Positions 1-8,315 of a stretch of 21,969 bases of DNA are shown here, piece by piece; within the stretch, counting starts at the first letter, position 1, and each line of letters starts with the position of its first letter. Origin of the DNA: Acholeplasmataceae bacterium (lineage in GTDB: Bacteria > Bacillota_I > Bacilli_A > Acholeplasmatales > Acholeplasmataceae); assembly GCA_030656435.1 (NCBI GenBank), contig JAUSOA010000296.1:1-21969 (forward strand). Direction: 5' to 3'. The translations under genes were made by a program, and so were the position numbers. Below the pieces are notes generated by a model. It made no database searches, was not told the DNA's origin, and saw only the letters and a program-made list of their open reading frames with translations.

Positions 1-494
1 GTAAGTAGCTTTAATGCTGTAAAAACAAATACCCCAATAAAGATAATCGATAGAACTCCTAGGACGTTAAAGAATGTTAATGTAATACCCATTCGAATGA
101 GTGTAACGATGAGTAATGCGGTTCCTAAAAAGATTTCACCAAATGCGTCTGGTTGAAAGCGTTCGATAATGAATGTGTAAAGTGGATTGATTGGTCTTAG
201 TAGGTATCTATCCATTGATCCCTGTCGAATTGTTCTTGGTAGTAACCATAAATTATCAAAGAGTAAGTGATCTATTCCTCTGGGTAATAAGGATATTGCA
301 TACATCAATAGGATTTCATCGATTGAAAATCCTGCAAGTGCGTTAATGTTTTGGAAAATGATAAATAAGAAAAGAAGTCCCGCAGCCTGTGTGAAGATAA
401 ATGCGAACATTCCGATTAAAAAGTCTACACGATATTCCATCAATCTCTTTAAATGTTGTTTAAGAAAGATTCCATAAATTTTCATAAATCTCAT
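1..494 (-). CDS. ABC-2 family transporter permease, second subunit (partial, C-terminus beyond window)
   Basis: Membrane subunit of a predicted ABC exporter. The frame is open from an ATG at 494 to the window edge, giving the first 164 residues. They show a short basic N-terminus, a hydrophobic segment near residues 25-49, and the motif RTIRQGSMDRYLLRPINPL at about residues 87-105, which mirrors the EGRISLYLVKPIS motif of the neighbouring permease. This is typical of the paired permeases (COG3694/COG4587 type) that travel with a COG4586-type ATPase. A good Shine-Dalgarno (GGAGG at about 502-506) overlaps the end of the upstream permease gene, leaving a 3-nt gap, so the two are translated together. 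The substrate cannot be read from the sequence. Confidence 0.85.
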   Translation of the reverse strand, partial: MRFMKIYGIFLKQHLKRLMEYRVDFLIGMFAFIFTQAAGLLFLFIIFQNINALAGFSIDEILLMYAISLLPRGIDHLLFDNLWLLPRTIRQGSMDRYLLRPINPLYTFIIERFQPDAFGEIFLGTALLIVTLIRMGITLTFFNVLGVLSIIFIGVFVFTALKLL

Positions 495-497
495 ATG

Positions 498-1304
498 TTA
501 ACCTCCGAAAACAACCATCTTTTTGATGGAAGCTCTATATACAAAATAATTGATGATTTTAAATCCTACAACCCAAGCTGCAAGAACCATTAAACCAGTG
601 AGTGCATCACTTATGGATAGTTTGTTCAAAAGGATTAGCGGAGGATAACTAATGAATCTAAATGGAATATACTGAACAATGTTTAACAAAAACTGTGGGT
701 AAAAAGCGAGTGGAATCAGCTGTCCTGAAACTACTCTTGTAAACACACTCATAAAGATCACTAAACCAAATTCATTTGAGGTATGAATAACGAGTGTTCC
801 AAAGAAAAATGAAAACTCAAACATCATCATTAAAATAAGCGGAAAATAGAGTAATGTTACTAGTGCTTGTGTAATCGTGACCGTCCAAACGATATCAAAA
901 ATAAAGGTGAGTGCGATACCCATGATAATCGCGATTGGAAGGAAAAGCAATAGAATTCCCATTGCTCGCCCTAGAATTTCAGTAAACAGTCTTGCTTTAT
1001 AGGATATCGGTTTAACCAAATATAGACTTATTCTACCTTCCTTAATCTCTTCAGACATTGCGAAAACTGCATCGACTTCGGTAAAGATAAAAAATACATT
1101 GGTTAACAAAAAATAAACAAGCATCTCATTAAAGGTAAAGCCACTAATCACTTCATTGAACTGATAAACGGATTTCCATAAGAAGACCATCATTACGAAC
1201 TGAAAAACATCGACTAACATCCAGAGCCAGACTGTTCCTCTATAGATAAACATGTTCATCATCGATGCCCTAAAAAAGGGCAGATACTTCTTTGCCTTAT
1301 TCAT
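498..1304 (-). CDS. ABC-2 family transporter permease, first subunit
   Basis: Integral membrane protein of 268 residues with about six hydrophobic segments, predicted to form half of the channel of an ABC exporter. The cytoplasmic loop near residues 84-101 (SEEIKEGRISLYLVKPIS) is the signature I rely on for the ABC-2/DUF990-like permease family that pairs with a long ATPase and a second permease. The ATG at 1304 shares one base with the stop of the ATPase gene (TAATG), and the next permease begins 3 nt after this gene. Family members are annotated variously as uncharacterised, antibiotic or lipid exporters. Nothing here identifies the substrate. Confidence 0.88.
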   Translation of the reverse strand: MNKAKKYLPFFRASMMNMFIYRGTVWLWMLVDVFQFVMMVFLWKSVYQFNEVISGFTFNEMLVYFLLTNVFFIFTEVDAVFAMSEEIKEGRISLYLVKPISYKARLFTEILGRAMGILLLFLPIAIIMGIALTFIFDIVWTVTITQALVTLLYFPLILMMMFEFSFFFGTLVIHTSNEFGLVIFMSVFTRVVSGQLIPLAFYPQFLLNIVQYIPFRFISYPPLILLNKLSISDALTGLMVLAAWVVGFKIINYFVYRASIKKMVVFGG

Positions 1305-2308
1305 TATAATCCCTGTTTATAAATCGCCTTAATAATATTTTCTAGGTGATCATCTGAGATATCTATATCTAATACATCCGATTGACTAAGTACATGATAA
1401 ATAATATCCTTGATCGCGAGCTTTAGTTTATTGAACACAAATGTAATTTTGTTATCTTCAATAAGCGATGTTAAATCGTGGTCTATCTTTTTGAATTCTG
1501 AGATATCAATTGCCTCAGCTTCTAGTTTTGATTTCATGGTGAATGTGATAATTTTTTTGGAGCCAAACTTCTCTTTAATCAGATTTAGGTTTCCATCATA
1601 GATAATTTTTCCCTGGTCAATTAAAAGAATGCGATTGCATAATTCTTCAATATCGCTTAAATCATGTGTCGTTAAAATTACGGTTGTATTGTACTTTTTA
1701 TTGACATCGAGTATGGTTTTTCTAATATTTTCCTTCGCGATAACGTCAAGCCCAATGGTTGGTTCATCCAAAAATAAGAGCTTTGGATTGTGAAGTAGAC
1801 TTGCTACAATATCTGCCTTCATGCGCTGACCTAAGGATAGCTGTCTAACTGGTTGCTTCAAAAATTCGCTAAGACCAAAAAGCTCATCGAAATAAGCCAT
1901 TCTCTCTTTATAATCCTCATCAGACACTTGATAGATTTCTTTTAAAACAGTAAAAGACTCATTTAAGGGTAAGTCCCACCAAAGCTGTGTTCGTTGACCG
2001 AACACTACACCAATTTTTTTCGCGTTTTGTGTTCTTTTTTGATATGGAACTAATCCATCAACAACGACTGTACCACTTGTTGGTGTAAGTATTCCTGTGA
2101 GCACTTTAATCGTTGTCGATTTTCCTGCTCCATTTGGTCCAATATAGCCTACGATTTCACCTTCATTGATGCTAAAGGATACATCATCTACAGCTTTTTT
2201 AATAATCTTTTTCGCATTGAAAAAGCTCTTTAGTACGCCCTTTAACCCTGATTCCTTCTCATAGATGGTAAAGCTTTTACATAGCTTGTCTACTTTTATG
2301 ATTTCCAC
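1304..2308 (-). CDS. ABC transporter ATP-binding protein (COG4586-type)
   Basis: ATPase that should power the two downstream permeases. Of its 334 residues, the first ~235 are the nucleotide-binding domain: Walker A GPNGAGKST (57-65), Q-loop with GQRTQLWWDLP (104-114), signature LSLGQ (157-161), Walker B LLFLDEP (177-183) and the switch histidine H215. The GQ-TQLWWDLP string is characteristic of the ATPases partnered with paired ABC-2 permeases. The last ~100 residues are a divergent accessory domain. The start is a GTG at 2308 with GAGGT about 9 nt upstream. The gene leads its own transcript, with an extended -10 upstream, and follows the ribosomal operon terminator. The substrate is unknown. 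Confidence 0.93.
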   Translation of the reverse strand: MEIIKVDKLCKSFTIYEKESGLKGVLKSFFNAKKIIKKAVDDVSFSINEGEIVGYIGPNGAGKSTTIKVLTGILTPTSGTVVVDGLVPYQKRTQNAKKIGVVFGQRTQLWWDLPLNESFTVLKEIYQVSDEDYKERMAYFDELFGLSEFLKQPVRQLSLGQRMKADIVASLLHNPKLLFLDEPTIGLDVIAKENIRKTILDVNKKYNTTVILTTHDLSDIEELCNRILLIDQGKIIYDGNLNLIKEKFGSKKIITFTMKSKLEAEAIDISEFKKIDHDLTSLIEDNKITFVFNKLKLAIKDIIYHVLSQSDVLDIDISDDHLENIIKAIYKQGL

Positions 2309-2347
2309 AGATGTAACCTCATTCTTCTAAATACATTTTCAATCCCT

Positions 2348-2356
2348 ATTATATCA
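2348..2356 (-). promoter_or_regulatory. Extended -10 promoter for the ABC transporter operon
   Basis: On the minus strand this reads TGATATAAT, a perfect -10 with the TGn extension, about 40 nt upstream of the GTG of the ATPase gene. The -35 region is only T-rich, which is acceptable for an extended -10 promoter. It lies after the rplQ terminator, so the transporter is probably transcribed separately from the ribosomal operon. Confidence 0.6.
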
Positions 2357-2416
2357 CTTAGCTTTTAAAGAAAAATCATTTTCTAACGAAATACAAATAC
2401 TTGCCATAAAATGCAT

Positions 2417-2441
2417 AAAAAAAACAAGCCTAAGCTTGTTT
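2417..2441 (-). terminator. Rho-independent terminator of the S10-spc-alpha operon
   Basis: On the minus strand an 8-bp stem AAACAAGC/GCTTGTTT with loop TTAG is followed directly by a run of T (plus-strand A run 2417-2424). The hairpin begins 8 nt past the rplQ stop codon. It ends the roughly 14.5-kb ribosomal transcription unit. Confidence 0.85.
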
Positions 2442-2449
2442 GATTTTTA

Positions 2450-2806
2450 TTAAACGAATTCAATAATTGCCATTGGGGCTGCATCGCCTTTTCTTGGCAC
2501 TGTCTTGATAATTCTAGTATAGCCGCCATTTCTTTCTTGGTAACGAGGTCCTAGTTCAGAAAAAAGTTTTTGAAGCGCATTTTGCCCTTCTTTAACATCT
2601 TCAAAGCGTACTGTTTCAGCAGCTCTTCTTCTTGCACTTAGAGAACCATCCTTAGCCAAAGTGATCATCTTGTCAGCTATTTTTCTTAATTCTTTTGCTT
2701 TTGCTTCGGTCGTAGTGATACGTTCGTGTATGATGATATCAGTTACAAGATCACGAAGTAAAGCTTTTCTTTGATCGCTATTGCGTCTCAATCTACTATA
2801 AGCCAT
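2450..2806 (-). CDS. rplQ: 50S ribosomal protein L17
   Basis: Bacteria-specific large-subunit protein near the tunnel exit region. The 118-residue product opens MAYSRLRRNSDQRKALLRDL, matching the conserved L17 N-terminus, and ends in a short hydrophobic strand (MAIIEFV). The Shine-Dalgarno AAGGAG lies inside the last codons of rpoA and the gap between the genes is 3 nt, so translation is coupled. It is the last gene of the operon, with the terminator immediately behind it, the usual Firmicutes position. Length is normal for the family. Confidence 0.98.
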   Translation of the reverse strand: MAYSRLRRNSDQRKALLRDLVTDIIIHERITTTEAKAKELRKIADKMITLAKDGSLSARRRAAETVRFEDVKEGQNALQKLFSELGPRYQERNGGYTRIIKTVPRKGDAAPMAIIEFV

Positions 2807-2809
2807 GAT

Positions 2810-3799
2810 TTACTCCTTCTCTTCATCGTCTAAATGAAATTTTGAATCTTTATTTGAAGTGTTTTCAAATTCTAGACCATGCTCAGAAAGTTTTTCCTTC
2901 AATTCCTTAAAGGACTTTCTACCTAAGCTTCTGAATCTCATTACATCTTCTTCTGTCAAACGAATAATTTGTGCAACCGTATAAATACCTGAACGCTTCA
3001 AACTGTTGAATAGACGTACAGATAGGTCAAGTTGTTCAATCTTCATTTCAAGCTTCTTATTGGTTGGTTCTTCTGCTTGTTCAAAAATAAAGTCTGTTGA
3101 AGCTGCTTGTTCAGAAATTTGAACAATGACATCAAGATAATCGATCAGCATTTTTGAAGCTAAAGCTAATGCTTCTTTAGCAGCGATTGCTCCATTAGTT
3201 TCGATATCTAACAAAAGCTCATCAGCGTCTCCTCTTGTTTTTTCAACATGATAGGATACTCTTGAAACTGGTGTATATATAGAATCAATTGGAATAATGC
3301 TCTTTTCATTCTTGGAAAATACTTTGTTTTTATCTGCGTTGACATAGCCAACACCACGACGGACAGTAACTTCCATAGAAAGTCTGCCTGTATCAGATAG
3401 ATTAGCAATCACTTGATTTGGGTTGATAATTTCAACGCCATCGACGTGATTGAAATCTGCAGCAGTTACCTTGCCTGCACCTACAGCGTAGAGTTCAAGC
3501 TTTTGTTCGAAATCAGGATCTTGAGATTCAACTTGAAAAATAACTTTCTTCAAGTTTAATACAATACCCATAACATCTTCGTAAACGCCTTCCATTGTAG
3601 AGAATTCATGTTCAATACCGTCAATTTTAATGTTAACGATTGCTGCTCCTGGCAAAGATGATAATAGAACTCTTCTGAGTGCATTTCCTAAGGTAATGCC
3701 GTAGCCACGTTCAAGTGGTTTGATGATAAAGCGACCTTTATTGCCGTCTAAAGATACTTCTTCAACTGCGGTTGGTTTTTCAAACTTTAAATCTTTCAC
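2810..3799 (-). CDS. rpoA: DNA-directed RNA polymerase subunit alpha
   Basis: Alpha subunit, which dimerises to seed RNA polymerase assembly and touches promoter UP elements and activators. Of 329 residues, 1-235 are the N-terminal dimerisation domain (RGYGITLGNALRRVLLSSLPG at 31-51 is the family signature), then a linker, and 252-313 the C-terminal DNA-binding domain. R262, N265 and K268 stand where the UP-element contacts R265, N268 and K271 lie in E. coli. An acidic tail (DDEEKE) ends the protein. The start is GTG at 3799 with AAGGAGG upstream. Lying between rpsK and rplQ is the conserved arrangement. Confidence 0.98.
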   Translation of the reverse strand: MKDLKFEKPTAVEEVSLDGNKGRFIIKPLERGYGITLGNALRRVLLSSLPGAAIVNIKIDGIEHEFSTMEGVYEDVMGIVLNLKKVIFQVESQDPDFEQKLELYAVGAGKVTAADFNHVDGVEIINPNQVIANLSDTGRLSMEVTVRRGVGYVNADKNKVFSKNEKSIIPIDSIYTPVSRVSYHVEKTRGDADELLLDIETNGAIAAKEALALASKMLIDYLDVIVQISEQAASTDFIFEQAEEPTNKKLEMKIEQLDLSVRLFNSLKRSGIYTVAQIIRLTEEDVMRFRSLGRKSFKELKEKLSEHGLEFENTSNKDSKFHLDDEEKE

Positions 3800-3818
3800 A
3801 AGTTAGCCCTCCTTAGGA

Positions 3819-4205
3819 TTATCCACGTGGACGTTTTGGTGGTCTACATCCATTGTGTGGTACTGGTGTTACGTCTCTAATCGCGGTAATTTCTAAGCCT
3901 GCAGCCTGTAATGAACGGATTGCTGCTTCTCTACCTGGACCAGGTCCTTTAACGGATACTTCTACCTTAATCATTCCATTATCCATCGCTGACTTAGCAA
4001 CTGCTTCTGCAGTTAACTGAGCAGCAAACGGTGTGGATTTTCTAGATCCCTTGTAGCCAAGTGCACCAGCACTGCTCCAAGCGATTGCATTTCCATCCAT
4101 GTCTGTGATGGTTACGATTGTATTGTTAAAGGTCGTATGAATGTGTGCAACACCGAGGGGAATATTTTTTCTAACCTTACGTTTGGTTGTCTTTTTACGT
4201 GCCAT
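3819..4205 (-). CDS. rpsK: 30S ribosomal protein S11
   Basis: Platform protein of the small subunit, beside the 3' end of 16S rRNA near the mRNA exit. The 128-residue product has the HIHTTFNNTIVTITD strand, the SSAGALGYKGSRKSTPFAAQ core and the C-terminal DVTPVPHNGCRPPKRPRG motif. That motif contains the NG pair known in other species for isoaspartate formation. It lies 19 nt before rpoA and 14 nt after rpsM. Length and motifs are standard. Confidence 0.98.
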   Translation of the reverse strand: MARKKTTKRKVRKNIPLGVAHIHTTFNNTIVTITDMDGNAIAWSSAGALGYKGSRKSTPFAAQLTAEAVAKSAMDNGMIKVEVSVKGPGPGREAAIRSLQAAGLEITAIRDVTPVPHNGCRPPKRPRG

Positions 4206-4219
4206 GATTTATTCCTCCC

Positions 4220-4585
4220 TTATTTCTTCTTACCGGTAATCGCCTTTGGTTTACCTTTTCTTGTGCGTGCGTTATTTCTTGTATTTTGCCCGCGAACAGG
4301 TAATCCTTTACGATGACGGATTCCACGATATGAACCAATTTCCATTAAACGCTTGATGTTTAACGTAACTTCACGACGCAAGTCACCTTCAGTGACATAC
4401 TTCGCGATTTCCGTACGGATACGGTTCATTTCATCTTCAGTTAATGCCTTAACGCGTGTATCTTCACTCACGTTTGCATCCTTTAAAATTTGTTTGGAAG
4501 TTGGTAAACCAATTCCATATACATAAGTCAACGAAACCACGACGCGCTTGTCGCGTGGGATGTCAACGCCTGCTATTCTTGCCAT
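4220..4585 (-). CDS. rpsM: 30S ribosomal protein S13
   Basis: Head protein of the 30S subunit that contacts the P-site tRNA and forms intersubunit bridges to the 50S subunit. The 121 residues start MARIAGVDIPRDKR, contain the helix-two turns-helix region (YGIGLPTSKQIL) and GSYRGIRHRKGLPVRGQNTR, and end in a lysine-rich tail (PKAITGKKK) that reaches the tRNA in known structures. AGGAGG precedes the ATG at a normal distance. It follows rpmJ by 12 nt. Confidence 0.98.
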   Translation of the reverse strand: MARIAGVDIPRDKRVVVSLTYVYGIGLPTSKQILKDANVSEDTRVKALTEDEMNRIRTEIAKYVTEGDLRREVTLNIKRLMEIGSYRGIRHRKGLPVRGQNTRNNARTRKGKPKAITGKKK

Positions 4586-4597
4586 AGTTCCTCCTAA

Positions 4598-4714
4598 TTA
4601 ACCTTGTCTTTGGTTATGTCTTTTGATTTTCTTATTAATGACGTAAATTTTGCCTTTACGCTTTACGATGATGTCATCTTCACTTCTCTTTTTTACTGAT
4701 GCTTTAACCTTCAT
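4598..4714 (-). CDS. rpmJ: 50S ribosomal protein L36, zinc-free (C-minus) form
   Basis: Smallest large-subunit protein, 38 residues. It starts MKVKASVKKRSEDDIIVKR and ends KRHNQRQG, matching L36 at both ends. L36 normally binds zinc through C11, C14, C27 and H32. Here the cysteine positions are S11, D14 and N27, there is no cysteine at all, and only the histidine (H33) remains, so this is the zinc-independent form. ATG at 4714 is preceded by AAGGAGG. It sits between infA and rpsM as in Bacillus. Confidence 0.96.
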   Translation of the reverse strand: MKVKASVKKRSEDDIIVKRKGKIYVINKKIKRHNQRQG

Positions 4715-4727
4715 ATGCGTTTCCTCC

Positions 4728-4949
4728 TTATTTGCGGCGATATGTGATTCTGCCACGTGTTAAATCGTATGGTGATAACTCTACAGTTACTTTATCACCA
4801 GGTAAAATGCGTATGTTATTCATGCGGATTTTACCAGAAACATGAGCCAAAACTATATGGCCGTTTTGTAACAGTTCAACTTTGAACTTCGTATTTGGTA
4901 ATACTTCGACTACCTTTGCTTCTACTTCAATTAAATCTTCTCTTGCCAT
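4728..4949 (-). CDS. infA: Translation initiation factor IF-1
   Basis: Binds the 30S A site during initiation and helps IF-2 and IF-3 select the start codon. The 73-residue S1-like OB-fold protein has the canonical IF-1 sequence: AREDLIEVEAKVVEVLPNTK, then GHIVLAHVSGKIRMNNIRI, then GDKVTVELSPYDLTRGRITYR. Length is normal (72-73 residues). ATG at 4949 lies 4 nt after the map stop. Placement between map and rpmJ is the usual Firmicutes order. Confidence 0.98.
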   Translation of the reverse strand: MAREDLIEVEAKVVEVLPNTKFKVELLQNGHIVLAHVSGKIRMNNIRILPGDKVTVELSPYDLTRGRITYRRK

Positions 4950-4953
4950 AGAC

Positions 4954-5712
4954 TCACTCCTTTTTTAATGTTGTTAAAATATCATATCCAGTTTCCGTGA
5001 TCACAATCATATGCTCAAAGTGAGCACTTGGTTTGCGATCGACTGTAACGGTTGTCCAATTGTCCGATAGGACCTTGACTCTTTTCGTACCGAGATTAAC
5101 CATCGGTTCTACACAGAATGTCATGCCTGGCTTCAAAATAGGACCCTGCTTAGGCTTCCCGAAATTGGGAACATAAGGCTCTTCATGAAGTTCTCTGCCG
5201 ATACCATGACCGGTGAATTCTTCTACGATGCCGTAGCCATATGGTTTTAGAAAGGATTCAATAGCATACGAAATATCTGATACATGATTCCCTGGTTTAG
5301 CTTGCTCAAGACCGACATAAAGTGATTGTTCTGTGATTTCTAGAAGTTTCTTTATATCTGAACTGATTTCGCCAACTGGGTATGTTGTTGCAGAATCCGC
5401 ATGGTATCCTTTGTAATTGACACCAAAATCTAATGTAATAATGTCGCCTTCCTTAAGCACATGCTTTGTGGAAGGAATACCATGAACAACGACTTCATTG
5501 ATTGAAGTACAGATGGATCCTGGAAAGCCATGATAACCCTTAAATGAAGGGGTCGCTCCAAGATTAATAATATAGTTTTCGGCGAGGATATCGAGTTGGT
5601 GCGTATTGATACCGGGTTTGATATGCTCTTTAAGCATATTTCTGGTCATTTCTAGGATGTGTCCAGCTTCGCGCATCAACTCAATTTCGCGTTTTGATTT
5701 GATTTGAATCAA
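4954..5712 (-). CDS. map: Methionine aminopeptidase, type I
   Basis: Removes the initiator methionine from new proteins, using two divalent metal ions. Its 252 residues have the pita-bread fold signatures with all five metal ligands in place: D95 (LDFG), D106 (HADSA), H169 (GHGIG), E202 (CVEPM) and E233 (FEHMIV). H77 in VVHGIPS corresponds to the conserved substrate-side histidine. The start is a TTG at 5712 whose last bases overlap the adk stop (TTGA, 4-nt overlap), with AGGTGA just upstream inside adk. Translation therefore probably depends on termination of adk. Standard operon member. Confidence 0.96.
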   Translation of the reverse strand: MIQIKSKREIELMREAGHILEMTRNMLKEHIKPGINTHQLDILAENYIINLGATPSFKGYHGFPGSICTSINEVVVHGIPSTKHVLKEGDIITLDFGVNYKGYHADSATTYPVGEISSDIKKLLEITEQSLYVGLEQAKPGNHVSDISYAIESFLKPYGYGIVEEFTGHGIGRELHEEPYVPNFGKPKQGPILKPGMTFCVEPMVNLGTKRVKVLSDNWTTVTVDRKPSAHFEHMIVITETGYDILTTLKKE

Positions 5713-6359
5713 TTCATCTCACCTAATACTTTCTTAATTGCGGTATCTACTTCTTTGATTGACTGTGTTCCATCAATCATGACAATAGCTCCCTTGTTTC
5801 GATAATAGCCAATGACTGGTTCTGTCTGTTCATTATAGACACGTAGTCTTCTTTGTACAGTTTCCGCCATATCATCTGCTCTTTGAATGAGCTTGCCATT
5901 ATCAACATCACATATGCCTTCAACATTTGGTTTTTTATTCGTGACGTGATAGACTGCACCACATGTTTCACATACTCTGCGACCACTAATTCTTTCAATT
6001 AAAACTTCATCCGGTACATAGATATTAATCACTGCATCCAATTTCCATTCCTTTTGAGTCAGTAGTTCATCAAACCATGCTGCTTGATCGACATTTCTTG
6101 GATACCCGTCAAACAGGAATCCTTTCTTTGCATCAGCATGATTCAAGCGGTGTCTTACAATTTCATTTGTGATATCATCTGGGACAAGTTGCCCCCGATC
6201 AATATATTCTTTAGCAATTTTTCCAACAGTCGTATTGTCTTTATATAACGCTCTAAATATGTTACCTGTTGAAATATGAGGAATATGATAATGCTTCACT
6301 AACAATTCCGCTTCTGTTCCCTTGCCTGCACCAGGAGGTCCCAATAGGATGATTCGCAT
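5709..6359 (-). CDS. adk: Adenylate kinase, zinc-LID type
   Basis: Catalyses ATP + AMP = 2 ADP, keeping the cytoplasmic adenylate pool balanced. The 216 residues are of the long, LID-containing bacterial type: P-loop GPPGAGKGT (7-15), AMP-binding FDGYPRN (83-89), LID from about 124-163. The LID keeps a full zinc site, C130, C133, C150 and D153, at the same numbering as the B. subtilis enzyme. This contrasts with the zinc-free L36 and S14 of the same operon. ATG at 6359 with GGAGG 7-8 nt upstream. The stop TGA overlaps the TTG start of map. Confidence 0.98.
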   Translation of the reverse strand: MRIILLGPPGAGKGTEAELLVKHYHIPHISTGNIFRALYKDNTTVGKIAKEYIDRGQLVPDDITNEIVRHRLNHADAKKGFLFDGYPRNVDQAAWFDELLTQKEWKLDAVINIYVPDEVLIERISGRRVCETCGAVYHVTNKKPNVEGICDVDNGKLIQRADDMAETVQRRLRVYNEQTEPVIGYYRNKGAIVMIDGTQSIKEVDTAIKKVLGEMN

Positions 6360-6373
6360 TTTATATCCTCCGA

Positions 6374-7684
6374 TTATTTAAATATGCCGCTATATTCTGC
6401 TTGACTTGCGTCTGTTTCAACCTGTTGTGTAGTTTCTATTGCAACCCCAACAATAATCAGCAAGGAAGTACCGCCAAGAGTGATTGCTTGTGCTTCAGTT
6501 CCTGTGAAACCGAAGACGATAGCCGTCAATACTGGTAATACTGCCAAAACAACTAGATATACTGTACCTATGACAGTAATCTTAAACAATAATTTTGCAA
6601 CAAAGTCCTTCGTGTCTTGACCTGGTCTAATACCTGGTACATACGCGTTAGATTTTGATAGGTTTTCTGCAATCTTCTCTGGGTTGATTGTTAAGAATGA
6701 ATAGAAGAATGAGAATACAATAATGAGTAATACATAAAGGATAAATCCGATTGGTTGTTGATAATTGAATATCGAGTTTAACCAACCTGATACACCTGTG
6801 GTACTATTTCCTGAAAAACCAACTACAGTGAGTGGAATACTTAGAATAGTTTGAGCAAAGATGACTGGAATAACCCCAGCACTGTTGATCTTCATTGGAA
6901 TATTAGAATCTGATTTTCCTTGACGGTTTGCATATTGAACAGGAATTTTTCGCACTGCAATCTGCATATAGACTACACCAAGGAGAATTCCAAAGTATAA
7001 TGCAATAATGAGCATGAAGAACACGATGTCCCATCCGCCACCACCATTGGTGATGTACTTTGTCCAAAGTGTTGTCCACATTGTGGGCAAACTGGTGACA
7101 ATCCCTGCAACAATTAACATAGACGTTCCGTTACCAACACCTTTTTTAGTGATTAAGTCCGCTAGCCAAATAGCTAATGCTGTACCACCTGTCATAACAA
7201 GTGCCATATACACATAGAAGAAATATCTATAGTTTTCAACAGCTGAAGCTTCTAAGCTTGGAACCAAAACGCTACCGTTTGTAGAAATACCGATAATTAA
7301 TGCAAACCCTTGAATAAATGCTAGACCGATTGCAAGATATCTTGTAATTTGGTTAAGCTTAGCTTTTCCGGATTCACCTTGTTCACTTAATTCCTTAAAT
7401 GAAGGGACGACCATTTGTAAAAGCTGTATTGCAATGGATGCAGTAATATAGGGCGAAATACCAAGTGCAAGTATAGAGAATCTTTCGAGAGCTTGTCCTG
7501 AGAAGTTATTTAGAATTGCGACAAAGCTACCGCTAGAAGCCATAAATGCAGTAATGGCAGCTGTATCAAAAAGTGGGACTGTTATATGACTTCCAATTCT
7601 AATGACTAACAGGATGAATAACGTAAATGCTAAACGTAGCATTACGGTTTTGTTACTTAGAATTCTTTTTATACGCAACCACAC
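6374..7684 (-). CDS. secY: Protein translocase subunit SecY
   Basis: Pore-forming subunit of the Sec translocon in the cytoplasmic membrane. The 436-residue polytopic protein has about ten hydrophobic segments. Recognisable family stretches are LGISPYITASIAIQLLQMVVP after TM1 and plug, GIGNG-like VGNGTSMLI in the middle, and RPGQDT in the large cytoplasmic loop near the C-terminus. The start is GTG at 7684 with GAGGTGA upstream, and only 1 nt separates it from the rplO stop, so translation is coupled. The order rplO-secY-adk is universal in Firmicutes. Confidence 0.97.
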   Translation of the reverse strand: MWLRIKRILSNKTVMLRLAFTLFILLVIRIGSHITVPLFDTAAITAFMASSGSFVAILNNFSGQALERFSILALGISPYITASIAIQLLQMVVPSFKELSEQGESGKAKLNQITRYLAIGLAFIQGFALIIGISTNGSVLVPSLEASAVENYRYFFYVYMALVMTGGTALAIWLADLITKKGVGNGTSMLIVAGIVTSLPTMWTTLWTKYITNGGGGWDIVFFMLIIALYFGILLGVVYMQIAVRKIPVQYANRQGKSDSNIPMKINSAGVIPVIFAQTILSIPLTVVGFSGNSTTGVSGWLNSIFNYQQPIGFILYVLLIIVFSFFYSFLTINPEKIAENLSKSNAYVPGIRPGQDTKDFVAKLLFKITVIGTVYLVVLAVLPVLTAIVFGFTGTEAQAITLGGTSLLIIVGVAIETTQQVETDASQAEYSGIFK

Positions 7685-7685
7685 T

Positions 7686-8123
7686 TTAGATCACCTCTAC
7701 TGTTCCACCGGCTTGTACGATCGCTGCTTCAGCAGCCTTTGAGAAAACATTCGCTTTAACAGTTAGTTTTTTCTCTAAAGTTCCATTAGCTAGTACTTTA
7801 ACGCCTGATTTAAGTTTTTTGATAACATTTCTAGCGATTAATGCTTCTGGAGTTACAACTTCGCCGTCAGCAAACAGATTTAAATCTGCAAGATTAACGA
7901 CTGCGTATTCCTTACGGTTTACGTTCTTAAAGCCTCTTTTTGGAAGTCTTTGGAAGAAGGGAAGCTGACCGCCTTCAAATCCTGGGCGAGGTCCGCCACC
8001 AGAGCGAGAAAGTTGACCCTTTGTACCTTTACCAGCTGTTTTGCCGGTACCACTTCCGGGTCCTCTGCCTAAACGCTTACGGTTTTTGCGAGCACCTTCT
8101 ACGGGTTTTAGTTCGTTTAACAT
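7686..8123 (-). CDS. rplO: 50S ribosomal protein L15
   Basis: Late-assembly large-subunit protein with a long N-terminal extension that threads through 23S rRNA. The 145 residues begin MLNELKPVEGARKNRKRLGR, continue through a glycine- and lysine-rich extension (GSGTGKTAGKGTKGQ, then GGGPRPGFEGGQLPF) and end in the globular domain closing with VQAGGTVEVI. Length is normal. It starts 12 nt after rpmD with AGGAGG as ribosome-binding site. Confidence 0.98.
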   Translation of the reverse strand: MLNELKPVEGARKNRKRLGRGPGSGTGKTAGKGTKGQLSRSGGGPRPGFEGGQLPFFQRLPKRGFKNVNRKEYAVVNLADLNLFADGEVVTPEALIARNVIKKLKSGVKVLANGTLEKKLTVKANVFSKAAEAAIVQAGGTVEVI

Positions 8124-8135
8124 TGGTGTTTCCTC

Positions 8136-8315
8136 CTACTCTACTTCTTGTACATCAACCAAGTGTGCAATGGTAAGAATCATGCCGTCAATGGCGTCAT
8201 TAGACTCTTTTACAACTACTTGATGAATCTTTTTTAATCCGAGTGCATGTGCTGTTTTTACTTGATTTGGGTTACGCCCAATCAAACTTTTCTTTAATGT
8301 GACTTGTAGTTTCAT
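8136..8315 (-). CDS. rpmD: 50S ribosomal protein L30
   Basis: Small large-subunit protein, 59 residues. I translated MKLQVTLKKSLIGRNPNQVK at the start and a middle of TAHALGLKKIHQVVV, the two conserved L30 blocks. The ATG at 8315 overlaps the rpsE stop by one base (TAATG), which indicates coupled translation. The stop is TAG at 8136-8138. Position between rpsE and rplO is as in Bacillus. Not all bacteria have L30, so its presence supports a Firmicutes-like lineage. Confidence 0.96.
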   Translation of the reverse strand: MKLQVTLKKSLIGRNPNQVKTAHALGLKKIHQVVVKESNDAIDGMILTIAHLVDVQEVE

